64,000 bases of DNA from Bin87 sp965208015 (GTDB taxonomy: Bacteria; Chloroflexota; Dehalococcoidia; Lucifugimonadales; UBA3495), in contig OZ242308.1 in NCBI GenBank assembly GCA_965208015.1, positions 1,054,001 through 1,118,000 on the forward strand, given 5' to 3'. The position numbers were made by a program, and so were the translations under genes. Below, in pieces: positions 36,666 to 44,560 of the stretch. Numbering within the stretch: the stretch's first letter is position 1; every line of letters starts with the position of its first letter. Below the pieces are notes generated by a model, which was not told the origin of the DNA, did not search any database, and saw nothing but the letters and a program-made list of their open reading frames with translations.

Positions 36666-37421
36666 ATGGCCAGGTTGGAAGGCAAGGTCGCGCTCATCAG
36701 CGGCGGAGCGCGGGGGCAGGGCGCAGTGGAGGCGCGCATGTTCGCGGAAGAGGGCGCCAGCGTCGTCATCGGAGACATCCTGGATGACCAGGGGCGCCAG
36801 ACCGAGGCCGAGTTGCAGGAACTCGGCTACAACGTCACCTACGTGCACCTCGACGTCACCAGCGAGTCCGACTGGGAGGCGGCGGTGCAGTCGGCCGTGG
36901 ACACCTATGGCAAGCTCGACGTTCTCCTGAACAATGCGGGCATCCTGATCCGCAAGAACATCGAGGAAACCACCGAAGACGATTGGGACCGCATCTTCGC
37001 CGTCAACGCCAAGGGTGTATTCCTGGGCACCAAGGCCGCCATACCGGCCATGCGGGATGCCGGCGGCGGCTCCATCATCAACATCTCCTCCACCGCCGGC
37101 CTGGTGGGCAGTCCCAACGGTTCCGCCAGCTACACCGCCACCAAGGGCGCCGTCCGCCTGTTCACGAAGTCCACCGCCATCCAGCACGCCCGCGAGCGCA
37201 TCCGCTGCAACTCCATCCACCCGGGTCCGATTGAAACCGACATGATCGCCGACACGCTGAACGACCCCGCCAACATGGCCCTGCGGATGCAGCGGCTACC
37301 CCTGGGACGGGTAGGCAAGCCCAGCGAGATCGCCTACGGTGCGATTTACCTGGCGTCCGACGAATCGTCCTTCGTGACCGGCTCCGAGCTGGTGATCGAC
37401 GGCGGGACCACCGCTGCCTGA
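36666..37421 (+). CDS. Short-chain dehydrogenase/reductase (SDR)
   Basis: The protein has 251 residues. The ATG at 36666 is preferred over upstream codons because an AGGAGG site lies about 8 bases before it and the Rossmann fold begins immediately. It is a classical SDR: a glycine-rich cofactor loop (ALISGGARGQG), NNAG, catalytic Ser with SYTATKGA providing Tyr-x3-Lys, and the C-terminal TGSELVIDGGTTA. It acts as an NAD(P)-dependent oxidoreductase on an alcohol or ketone not identified here. A second SDR of similar type lies at 47251-48042. Confidence 0.93.
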   Translation: MARLEGKVALISGGARGQGAVEARMFAEEGASVVIGDILDDQGRQTEAELQELGYNVTYVHLDVTSESDWEAAVQSAVDTYGKLDVLLNNAGILIRKNIEETTEDDWDRIFAVNAKGVFLGTKAAIPAMRDAGGGSIINISSTAGLVGSPNGSASYTATKGAVRLFTKSTAIQHARERIRCNSIHPGPIETDMIADTLNDPANMALRMQRLPLGRVGKPSEIAYGAIYLASDESSFVTGSELVIDGGTTAA

Positions 37422-37437
37422 GTTTTGCTCCAGCGTT

Positions 37438-37470
37438 AATCGTTTCCGTCAGACGATGCCGTAAACGATT
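37438..37470 (+). repeat. Inverted repeat downstream of the SDR gene
   Basis: AATCGTTT (37438-37445) and AAACGATT (37463-37470) are perfect 8-bp inverted arms separated by 17 bases, between the SDR stop and the next ribosome site. It is not a typical terminator because it is AT-rich and has no T-run. An operator for the hydrolase gene is possible. Confidence 0.35.
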
Positions 37471-37497
37471 GCCGGCCCGCCTTCGGAGGTGCTACCC

Positions 37498-39261
37498 ATG
37501 ACTGCCCAGAGAACCCAGTACCAGGTCACGCGCGAGCCCAATGTGATGGTGCCCATGCGTGACGGCACCCGCCTGGCCACCGACGTGGTGCGGCCCGACG
37601 CGCCGGGACGTTTCCCGGTCTTGATCAACCGGGGGCCCTACAGCAAGGACAGCTACCTCGACAACCCCGACCATTCCATCTGGTTCTTTCCGCGTCACGG
37701 GTACGTGCTCTTAAGCCAGGACGTGCGCGGACGCTTCGAGTCCGAGGGCGATTACGATCCGCTGTTCCAGGAAGCCCTGGACGGCTACGACACCGTTGAG
37801 TGGGCGGCGAGACAGCCCTGGTCCAACGGCCGCGTGGCGACCACCGGGCAGAGCTACCTCGGCGCGACGCAGTACACCTTGGCTGGCAAGCGCCCGCTGC
37901 CGCCGCATTTGCAGACCATGGCGGTCGTCTCCGCGTCGTCCGACTTCCACCAGTCCTGGGTCTACCACACCGGCGGCGCCATGGAATGGGGCTGGACGGT
38001 TCCGTATGCCATCCTCAAGGGCAGGAACACCCTGGCCCGCGGCGGCCATGAAGCGCTGCTGGCCAAGATGGACGAGTACGTCATCGAGCCCGGCAACTTC
38101 GGCCAGCCGCTGTCCGATCAATGGTATCGTCACCTGCCCCTGCGCGACTGGATTGACCGCCTCAAGGAGGCCGCTCCTTATTTCCACGAGTATTTTGACC
38201 AGGAATTGGACGATCCATACTGGTGGGGCATCAACCTGCAGCGGCAGGCCCGCAACGTGACCATCCCCATGTTCCACGTCAGCTCGTGGTACGACATCTT
38301 CCTGGAAGGCGCGCTCAACGCCTACCAGGCCATCGGCAAGCACGGCGGTAGCGAAACGGCCCGGCGGAACCAGAAGCTGCTGATCGGTCCGTGGGCTCAC
38401 CTGCGGCCGTATACCGAGCCTACCACTGGCGGCGCCGGCAACGTAGATTTCGGATCCGAAGCGGCCATCGAGTTGCACGACTACCTGCTGCGCTGGTACG
38501 GCTACTGGCTGAAGGGCGAGGAGACCGGGATCATGGACGATCCGCCGGTCCGTCTGTTCATCATGGGCGACAACAAGTGGCGCGATGAAAACGAATGGCC
38601 CCTGGCCCGCACCCAGTACACTCGCTGGTACTTCCACTCCGGTGGCAACGCCAACACGCGCGGCGGCGATGGCTCGCTGTCCACCGTGCCGCCCGAACCC
38701 GACGAGCCCGCGGACCAGTTCACCTACGACCCGAACGACCCGGTGCCCACCCTGGGCGGCAACACCCTGATAATCGAATACGGCGTCTTTGATCAGCGCC
38801 CCGCTGAAGACCGACCGGACGTCCTCTCCTTCACGTCCGACCCCGTCGAGTCCGACCTGGAACTCACTGGCCCTATCTCCGTGACTCTCTACGCGGCGAC
38901 CACTTCGGTGGACACCGATTTCACCGCCAAGCTGGTTGACGTGCGCCCGGATGGCTTCGCCCATAATTTGCAGGACGGCATCATTCGCGCCCGCTATCGC
39001 ACGTCGGTCCGCGAGCCTTCTTTCGTGAATCCAGGCGAGGTGTACCGCTACACCATCGACCTGTGGGCCACCAGTCACGTGATCAAGCCCGGACATCGCG
39101 TCCGGGTGGATATCTCCAGCAGCAACTTCCCGCGCTTCGACCGCAACCCGAATACTGGTGCGTCCCTCGGTGTGGATACCAGGCTGGAAACGGCTCGCCA
39201 GACCGTGCATCATTCCGCGCGCTACCCATCGCACATCACGCTTCCCGTGATCCCGCGCTGA
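37498..39261 (+). CDS. CocE/NonD family alpha/beta hydrolase
   Basis: The protein has 587 residues. The ATG at 37498 has a GGAGG site about 8 bases upstream. The S15-like hydrolase core shows the nucleophile elbow TTGQSYLGA (Ser119) and the conserved DVRGRFESEG. The C-terminal half is the jelly-roll domain typical of CocE and X-Pro dipeptidyl-peptidases (ELTGPISVTLYAATTSVDTD, then VSSSNFPRFDRN-like SSSNFPRFDRNPNTG). Relatives hydrolyse esters or amides such as cocaine and glutaryl-7-ACA. The natural substrate here is unknown. Confidence 0.92.
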   Translation: MTAQRTQYQVTREPNVMVPMRDGTRLATDVVRPDAPGRFPVLINRGPYSKDSYLDNPDHSIWFFPRHGYVLLSQDVRGRFESEGDYDPLFQEALDGYDTVEWAARQPWSNGRVATTGQSYLGATQYTLAGKRPLPPHLQTMAVVSASSDFHQSWVYHTGGAMEWGWTVPYAILKGRNTLARGGHEALLAKMDEYVIEPGNFGQPLSDQWYRHLPLRDWIDRLKEAAPYFHEYFDQELDDPYWWGINLQRQARNVTIPMFHVSSWYDIFLEGALNAYQAIGKHGGSETARRNQKLLIGPWAHLRPYTEPTTGGAGNVDFGSEAAIELHDYLLRWYGYWLKGEETGIMDDPPVRLFIMGDNKWRDENEWPLARTQYTRWYFHSGGNANTRGGDGSLSTVPPEPDEPADQFTYDPNDPVPTLGGNTLIIEYGVFDQRPAEDRPDVLSFTSDPVESDLELTGPISVTLYAATTSVDTDFTAKLVDVRPDGFAHNLQDGIIRARYRTSVREPSFVNPGEVYRYTIDLWATSHVIKPGHRVRVDISSSNFPRFDRNPNTGASLGVDTRLETARQTVHHSARYPSHITLPVIPR

Positions 39262-39291
39262 CTTGGCGGCGACTCTGCTGGGAGACTACCC

Positions 39292-39990
39292 ATGACAACG
39301 CAGACTTCACAATCGCCCGGACCAACCACCGATGCTGTCCCAGAAACAGTTGGCGATCGTTTTTTCACGGACGGCGAGGTTCCCGGCTTGCCCGTCATCC
39401 TGGACTTGCGTCCCCTGTTGGGCGGCAAGACCCTGGCGGAGATTGACTTTGAACTGCTCTGGGCGTTCATCGAAGCCAACGACCTCTACTCCATCGAGTA
39501 CAACGAAGCCGGCGAACTGATTATAATGCCCGCCATGCTGATGCCGGGCGGAAATTTGGAATCAACTCTCATCGCTTTCGTCACTATATGGCGATTGCAG
39601 CACGGCGGTATGACACCATCCTCTGCCACGATTTTCCGCATTCCCGGCCTGGGCGGACGCGGCCCCGATGCGTCCTGGGTGTCGCCGGAACGTTTGGCCC
39701 AGCTCGATCCCGAGCAGTACCGCACCGGCCAACTCTGCCCTGATTTCGTCGCCGAGATTCGCTCACGCAATGACTCATTGTCCTACCTGCAAAGCAAGAT
39801 GGCAGAGTACATCGCCCACGGCGCGCGCCTGGGCTGGTTAATTGACCCGTTCAATCGCCGCGTCTCCATCTACCGGCCCGACCAGGAACCGGAAGTATTG
39901 GAAGACCCCGAAACCCTGTCCGGCGAGGACCTGATGCCAGGGTTCGAGTTTCGGGTACGAGAACTGATTTTTGATGCCCGCCCGGCGTGA
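39292..39990 (+). CDS. Uma2 family (DUF820) endonuclease-like protein
   Basis: The protein has 232 residues. The Uma2/DUF820 pattern is present: DLYSIEYNEAGELIIMPAM, then RGPDASWVSPERL with the conserved PD, CPDFVAEIRSRNDSL with the E-x-R/S-x-N-D core, and GARLGWLIDPFNRRVSIYR. The fold is PD-(D/E)XK-like. These proteins are common in multicellular-type Chloroflexi and Cyanobacteria, and their role is unsettled. The stop overlaps a GTG codon of the next frame, and the dioxygenase gene follows directly. Confidence 0.88.
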   Translation: MTTQTSQSPGPTTDAVPETVGDRFFTDGEVPGLPVILDLRPLLGGKTLAEIDFELLWAFIEANDLYSIEYNEAGELIIMPAMLMPGGNLESTLIAFVTIWRLQHGGMTPSSATIFRIPGLGGRGPDASWVSPERLAQLDPEQYRTGQLCPDFVAEIRSRNDSLSYLQSKMAEYIAHGARLGWLIDPFNRRVSIYRPDQEPEVLEDPETLSGEDLMPGFEFRVRELIFDARPA

Positions 39991-40001
39991 GAGATTTCCG
40001 C

Positions 40002-41339
40002 ATGGACATTAATAATCTGGTGTACGACCGGCCGGACCTGGGTAAGTTCAGGGTGCACCGCTCCAGCATGACGTCGCCGGAAATCTACGAACTGGAACGG
40101 CAACGGATTTTCGACCGCTGTTGGCTCTACTTGGGTCACGAGTCCGAGGTTCCCAACCCCGGCGATTACGCGCGGCGGGTGGTGGCCGAGCGGTCGTTGT
40201 TCTTCGCCCGCAATCAGGATGGCGAACTGGTCGTGTTTCATAACACTTGCCCTCACCGCGGCGCGCTGATTTGCCGCACCGACCAGGGCAACGCCCAGGT
40301 GTTCCAATGCTTCTATCATGCCTGGAGCTTCAATACGTCAGGCGAACTGATTGGCATGCCAGACATTGAGGGTTACGGCCCCGACTTTGACCGGGCCGAA
40401 ATGGCGTTGCGCTCCCCACGCTTTGAGAGCTACCAGGGCTTCATATTCGTCTGCTTTGACCAGGGAACTGAACCACTGGTCGACTATCTGGCCGGAGCCG
40501 CTGAATACCTGGACCTGGTGGCCGACCAGGCGCCGGGAGGGATGCGCGTCATTCCGGGCTCCAACCGGTACAGCATCAAGGCCAACTGGAAGCTGCTGGC
40601 CGAGAACAGCATCGACGCTTATCATGCTCTCCCAACTCACCAGACCTATTTTGACTACATGGCCAACGAAGCCGGGGGAGGCGTTTCGGGGATACATGAC
40701 CGCAAGGGGTTCGGGCGATCCCTTGGCAACGGCCACGGCGTGATGGAAAACGACGCGGTTTTCGGTAGACCCATCGCCATGTGGCATCCCTATTTTGGAG
40801 AGGAAGCGCGGGCCGAAATCCAGAGCATCAAGGACGAGCTCATTGTTCGCTATGGACGCACCAAGGCCCTGCGGATGTGCGAAAAGAGCCGCAACATGGT
40901 GATATTCCCCAATCTGGTCATCAACGACATTATGGCCGTCACCATCCGCGTGTTCCAGCCCACCGGCCCGGACAGCATGGACGTAACGGCTTGGCAAATG
41001 GTGCCTGCCGGCGAGACTGGCGCCCGCTTGAGCCGCCGGCTGGATTCCTTCCTTACCTTCCTGGGACCGGGCGGGTTCGCCACACCTGATGATGTCGAGG
41101 CGCTGGAGTCTTGCCAACAAGGGTTCCGTTCCGGCGGTGTCGAATGGTCGGACCTCTCCCGCGGGTTCCATCGCGATCCTAGAAGTACCGATGAATTGCA
41201 GATGCGTTCCTTATGGCGACGTTGGCAGTCTCTGATCGCCGAACTGCCATATGTGGAGAACTTCGAGCGTGGGCTGGCGCTGAGCGAAGTGCCCGACGTG
41301 CAGTCTTCCCCCGAACTCACCGTGGCCGCAGGCGATTAG
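40002..41339 (+). CDS. Aromatic ring-hydroxylating dioxygenase, alpha subunit
   Basis: The protein has 445 residues from the ATG at 40002. The Rieske [2Fe-2S] ligands are Cys83 and His85 (CPHRGAL) and Cys103 and His106 (CFYHAW). The mononuclear-iron region is ENSIDAYHALPTH, giving the Asp and two His of the facial triad. The length and order match alpha subunits that need a beta subunit for the alpha3-beta3 oxygenase. Directly downstream is only a decayed beta-subunit remnant (41359-41543), so the enzyme may be inactive, use another beta subunit, or act alone. The aromatic substrate is unknown. Confidence 0.93.
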   Translation: MDINNLVYDRPDLGKFRVHRSSMTSPEIYELERQRIFDRCWLYLGHESEVPNPGDYARRVVAERSLFFARNQDGELVVFHNTCPHRGALICRTDQGNAQVFQCFYHAWSFNTSGELIGMPDIEGYGPDFDRAEMALRSPRFESYQGFIFVCFDQGTEPLVDYLAGAAEYLDLVADQAPGGMRVIPGSNRYSIKANWKLLAENSIDAYHALPTHQTYFDYMANEAGGGVSGIHDRKGFGRSLGNGHGVMENDAVFGRPIAMWHPYFGEEARAEIQSIKDELIVRYGRTKALRMCEKSRNMVIFPNLVINDIMAVTIRVFQPTGPDSMDVTAWQMVPAGETGARLSRRLDSFLTFLGPGGFATPDDVEALESCQQGFRSGGVEWSDLSRGFHRDPRSTDELQMRSLWRRWQSLIAELPYVENFERGLALSEVPDVQSSPELTVAAGD

Positions 41340-41358
41340 CGGCAGGAGCCGCAACTCC

Positions 41359-41543
41359 GTGGTTGCCCAAAATATTCCAGTCGAGCCTTATGCGAGGGGT
41401 CTGCCGGCGACGGCCGAAGCCCTGCTTCTCCAGCACGAGGTGGAACAGTTGCTGTAGCTGGATCCAGACTGTTAGGCGATGGGGATCCCGGCGCGTGGCT
41501 GATCCTCTACACTCCCGATGCCCGCTACAGCATAATCTTCTAG
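41359..41543 (+). pseudogene. Remnant of ring-hydroxylating dioxygenase beta subunit
   Basis: From a GTG at 41359 with a GGAG upstream, the frame reads VAQNIPVEPYARGLPATAEA, then LLLQHEVEQLL and a TAG, the N-terminal helix of a beta subunit. Another frame continues with LGDGDPGAWLILYTPDARYS to a TAG at 41541-41543, the expected next segment of the NTF2-like beta fold. Together they cover about the first third of a beta subunit, with a stop and a frameshift. The rest is absent and is replaced by the convergent toxin-antitoxin locus, which touches it at 41540. Confidence 0.8.
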
Positions 41544-41884
41544 AGATTCATCTCGTCAACCAGTCCTTCGGCGATGAGCTGCTGCACCGCCACGTCGCCA
41601 GGGATGAGAGCGTCGGCGCCTTCGGATTGGGACTGGCTCAGGGCGGCTATGGCCTTGGGGTCGGCCGTGATCTCAAGCGTTTCCCACGTGGCAGCCATGT
41701 CCTCGGTATCTTCCCAAGACCCCCATGACAGCAATGCCATCACCGGTTTACCCTGGTTGGTAATCGCAACCACCGCGTCCGGGTTGGCGTTCAGGATTTT
41801 TTGCAGGTACGGCAAGAGTTCTGCCAAGTCCTCTACAGGAACCAGCTGCGCCACACGTCTACTGTCCGTGTTGCCAATCATCAT
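41540..41884 (-). CDS. Phd/YefM-type antitoxin
   Basis: The protein has 114 residues. The Phd/YefM fold is seen in VAQLVPVEDLAELLPYLQKI, then DAVVAITNQGKPVMALLSW. An acidic C-terminal tail follows (ITADPKAIAALSQSQSEGAD) that would contact the toxin. It starts 16 bases after the toxin-gene remnant on the same strand, an order in which toxin precedes antitoxin. The antitoxin frame is intact while the toxin is frameshifted, so it is probably an orphan antitoxin. Confidence 0.82.
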   Translation of the reverse strand: MMIGNTDSRRVAQLVPVEDLAELLPYLQKILNANPDAVVAITNQGKPVMALLSWGSWEDTEDMAATWETLEITADPKAIAALSQSQSEGADALIPGDVAVQQLIAEGLVDEMNL

Positions 41885-41900
41885 TAAATCCTTTGCATAA

Positions 41901-42204
41901 TCAAAGATTGCTTTCAGCGAGCATACGCCGGAGTAGCGCGTAAGCGTCCTGACCGCTACCCGGGATTCTCATCCCGATAAATTCGATCCGGACCGTAGCC
42001 TCATCGATTCTAAAGAAAATCCGATATTGCCCGCCAGCCGCTCTAGCCCTACGATATGAGGCCAATTCGTACTTCAGTGCTCTAGCTTCGTAGGGATTAA
42101 TTGGCTAATGCCATTATTCGATGAATGATTGCAACACGGTCTTTGCTTTGTGATACATCCTTCAACTGTTGCAGAGCTAATGGCGTATAGCTGATTTGGT
42201 ACAT
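41901..42204 (-). pseudogene. RelE/ParE-type toxin, frameshifted
   Basis: The minus strand from the ATG at 42204 (ribosome site GAGGAGA about 9 bases upstream) reads MYQISYTPLALQQLKDVSQS, then KDRVAIIHRIMALAN and a stop. After a shift near 42095-42106 the other frame continues PINPYEARALKYELASYRRA, then GGQYRIFFRID and IEFIGMR to the TGA at 41901-41903. The combined protein is a complete RelE/ParE-like RNase or gyrase toxin with the QYRIFFRI core. One indel breaks it. No gene on this strand restores it. Confidence 0.85.
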
Positions 42205-42315
42205 ACTCCCATCTCCTCATATAAACGATATGGGGTTGGTTGCACAATGCGAGACCTCTCGAACCATGCTACCATACGCGCGTCATATTACAAACCATGT
42301 CCAGTGAGGCTTCCC

Positions 42316-42789
42316 ATGTCTACCTCCAACCAGATGTCAGGCCAGTCGATTTTGAGCGAAGACCAACGCGCCATGCTGGCTGCCGTGCTGAACCGTCTCG
42401 TCCCCGCGGCCGGTGACATGCCCGCCGCCGGCGATCTGGAAATCGCGGGGTTCGTCGAATCGGTCGCGGCCGGTTCCACCGGGAAGCGTCGCACGCTGAT
42501 GGACGGGCTGGTCCAGGTTGAGTTGGCCGCCAGTGAGCGCGGCGGCTCATTCGCTGCGCTGTCGGAGGCCGCTCAGGTCGATGCTCTGCGCAGTGTCGAA
42601 GCGTCGAACCCGGAGTTTTTCCAGGAACTGGTCACACAGACCTATCGCGGTTACTACACCAACGAAACGGTATGCGGGGCGCTGGGATACCGCCCGCCGA
42701 ACCGCGAAGACTACGATCCGTTGCCGTTTGACGAGTCGCTGCTGGAACCGGTGCGCCAGCGCGGACAGGTCTGGACCAACGCCGGATAG
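42316..42789 (+). CDS. Gluconate 2-dehydrogenase subunit 3-like protein
   Basis: The protein has 158 residues from the ATG at 42316, which has GAGG about 7 bases upstream; earlier in-frame codons lack a ribosome site. The sequence matches the small helical subunit 3 family: LSEDQRAMLAAVLNRLVPAA, DLEIAGFVES, then YRGYYTNETVCGALGYR. No Tat signal is evident, although many relatives have one. The partner flavoprotein and cytochrome subunits are not in the window, so its oxidoreductase complex is elsewhere or it is an orphan. Confidence 0.75.
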   Translation: MSTSNQMSGQSILSEDQRAMLAAVLNRLVPAAGDMPAAGDLEIAGFVESVAAGSTGKRRTLMDGLVQVELAASERGGSFAALSEAAQVDALRSVEASNPEFFQELVTQTYRGYYTNETVCGALGYRPPNREDYDPLPFDESLLEPVRQRGQVWTNAG

Positions 42790-43767
42790 CTACGCGGCCA
42801 GGGGAAGCGACAACTGGGTCGGCGTGTCTGGCTCTTCCCCGACCCTCGCGATCTCGCATTCGGCTCTGACCGTCTCCGCGAATCCGGGCAGCGTTGCGGG
42901 TTGCAGGTTCTTGATTGAGGGCATACGCGGCAGCTCCCAGCGCAGTCTGGCGTCGTCAACCAACGCGAGCACCACATTGGTGTAATCCCGGGGCGCGTGT
43001 TCGCTGCGATACAGGCGCGCGTACCCCGACGCCAGGTGCGGATAAGACTCGCGGATAAAAGGCATGAACCATTCCCGGCTGCCCGGCCGCAGGAACAGCA
43101 GATTGCTGGACAGGAACTGCGCCCGGTGTTCGGCCGCCGCCGACACCAGGGCGTCGATGCTTGCCGCAGTGTCGGACAGTCCCGGGAGCAGCGGCGCGGC
43201 CAGCACTCCGGCCGGCACCCCGTGCTCGACCAGGTATTGCATCGCCTCCAGGCGTGCCATGGGGTGCGGAGCGCCGGGCTCTGTCTGCCTCCAGACCGTC
43301 TCGTCGATGGTGCCGACGCTGAACACCACCTGGGCGCCGGCTGTTTCGTTGAGCCGGCGCAACACGTCGACGTCCCGGCGCACCAGCGTGCCCTTGGTGG
43401 TCACCGAGGCCGGATTGCGGAACTCCACCAGCGTCTCAAGGATACTCCTGGTCAGCCCGTACTGGGCTTCCCCCGGCTCGTAGGGGTCGGACGCCGTGCC
43501 GATGGCTATGGGCTCCACGCGCCACTTGGGGCGGGACAGCTCCTCGCGCAGCACGTCCGGGGCGTTGATCTTGGCGAAAATTTGCCGCTCAAAGTCAGCG
43601 CCGGCATCCATGCCCCAGTATTCGTGCGTCGACCGGGCGTAGCAATAGCGACAGGCGTGTCGGCAACCCCGATAGGGATTGATCGTCCAGCGAAACGGAT
43701 AATCCGGCGCGTTGACGCGGTTAATCAGGGACTTGCATCGGATTTCGGTGACTTCGGCGGCAACCAT
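42790..43767 (-). CDS. Radical SAM protein (spore-photoproduct-lyase-like/Rv2578c type)
   Basis: The protein has 325 residues. The [4Fe-4S] cluster motif C35-x3-C39-x2-C42 lies in GCRHACRYCYAR, preceded by TINPYRGC, the signature of the Rv2578c-like radical SAM group. SAM-binding features include IGTASDPYEPGE and SVTTKGTLVRRD. A GGAGG site precedes the ATG at 43767. The reaction is not known for this group. The gene is convergent with the preceding dehydrogenase-subunit gene; the two stops are adjacent. Confidence 0.9.
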   Translation of the reverse strand: MVAAEVTEIRCKSLINRVNAPDYPFRWTINPYRGCRHACRYCYARSTHEYWGMDAGADFERQIFAKINAPDVLREELSRPKWRVEPIAIGTASDPYEPGEAQYGLTRSILETLVEFRNPASVTTKGTLVRRDVDVLRRLNETAGAQVVFSVGTIDETVWRQTEPGAPHPMARLEAMQYLVEHGVPAGVLAAPLLPGLSDTAASIDALVSAAAEHRAQFLSSNLLFLRPGSREWFMPFIRESYPHLASGYARLYRSEHAPRDYTNVVLALVDDARLRWELPRMPSIKNLQPATLPGFAETVRAECEIARVGEEPDTPTQLSLPLAA

Positions 43768-43998
43768 CGTTTGAGCCTCCGCAAACTTAATTTCGGAACG
43801 TGCGTACTATATTAGAGCGCATGTTCTTGCATGTCAAGCCCGCAGCAGGCATTTGCGATTGCATCGGCCATAGTCTCATTGCGTGCAGCCTACCCGGAAC
43901 CGGCACAGTTCATCGTTTTCGCGACGCCCCTGACCCGCTTTTGCGGTACTATTGGCGCGTCAACAGCACGGTTGAATCTCAAAAAGGCAGGTGCAGCT

Positions 43999-44511
43999 AT
44001 GCCCCGAGCGACAGTCAACATCGCGGAACCCTCCGGCCAGGCGATCACCGATACCACCTGGCGCTTTGCCGTCGGCTACATCCCGGGCGAACCCAACCTG
44101 GGTTTGGTGGGAGAAGCCCAGGGCGGCAGCCCGGCCCGGCTGGCCGACTACGACGACTCCGGATGGGAGATTTGCAACGACCTGCCGGGCCGGGTATCGG
44201 GCGGGTTCACTTTCGCGTGGTACCGAGCCACCATCACCATCCCGGAGACCATCAACGGCCAGCCGACCAGCGGGATGCGGGTCCAGTTCGAGACCTGCGT
44301 GGACGACTACGGCGAAATCTGGATCGACGGCGAGTGCAATCGCGACCGTGGCACCGTCCAGGGCTTCAACGTGTCGCAGCGCGTGCCCGTGACGACCAAC
44401 GCCCAGCCCGGGGACAAGCACACCATCGCCGTCCTTGCCGTGAATGGCCCCCTCGGCGACCCCTTCGGCACGGTGTTCGTGCGCTACGCCCAGCTCGGCT
44501 TCGAGTGGTAG
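43999..44511 (+). CDS. Small beta-sandwich (sugar-binding jelly-roll-like) protein
   Basis: The protein has 170 residues from the ATG at 43999; upstream codons would give an atypical leader. The sequence resembles the galactose-binding/beta-galactosidase jelly-roll domain: DYDDSGWEICNDLPGRVSGG, FAWYRATITIPETING, then VQFETCVDDYGEIWIDGECN and HTIAVLAVNGPLGDPFGTVF. No signal peptide is visible. It may bind a carbohydrate or act as an isolated module. Function is inferred from fold only. Confidence 0.65.
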   Translation: MPRATVNIAEPSGQAITDTTWRFAVGYIPGEPNLGLVGEAQGGSPARLADYDDSGWEICNDLPGRVSGGFTFAWYRATITIPETINGQPTSGMRVQFETCVDDYGEIWIDGECNRDRGTVQGFNVSQRVPVTTNAQPGDKHTIAVLAVNGPLGDPFGTVFVRYAQLGFEW

Positions 44512-44535
44512 ATCCCGGGCGACCGGGCCGCGAAA

Positions 44536-44547
44536 CGGGCCGGCCCG
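44536..44547. terminator. GC-rich palindrome between convergent genes
   Basis: CGGGCCGGCCCG is a perfect 12-bp palindrome in the 49-base gap between the plus-strand jelly-roll gene and the minus-strand HyuA-like gene. It could stop transcription from either side, but has no T-run, so the call is weak. Confidence 0.25.
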
Positions 44548-44560
44548 CAGCTCACTGTAC

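Noticed and set aside
37711..39234. 507-codon minus-strand frame
   Set aside because: Shadow of the CocE/NonD hydrolase gene.
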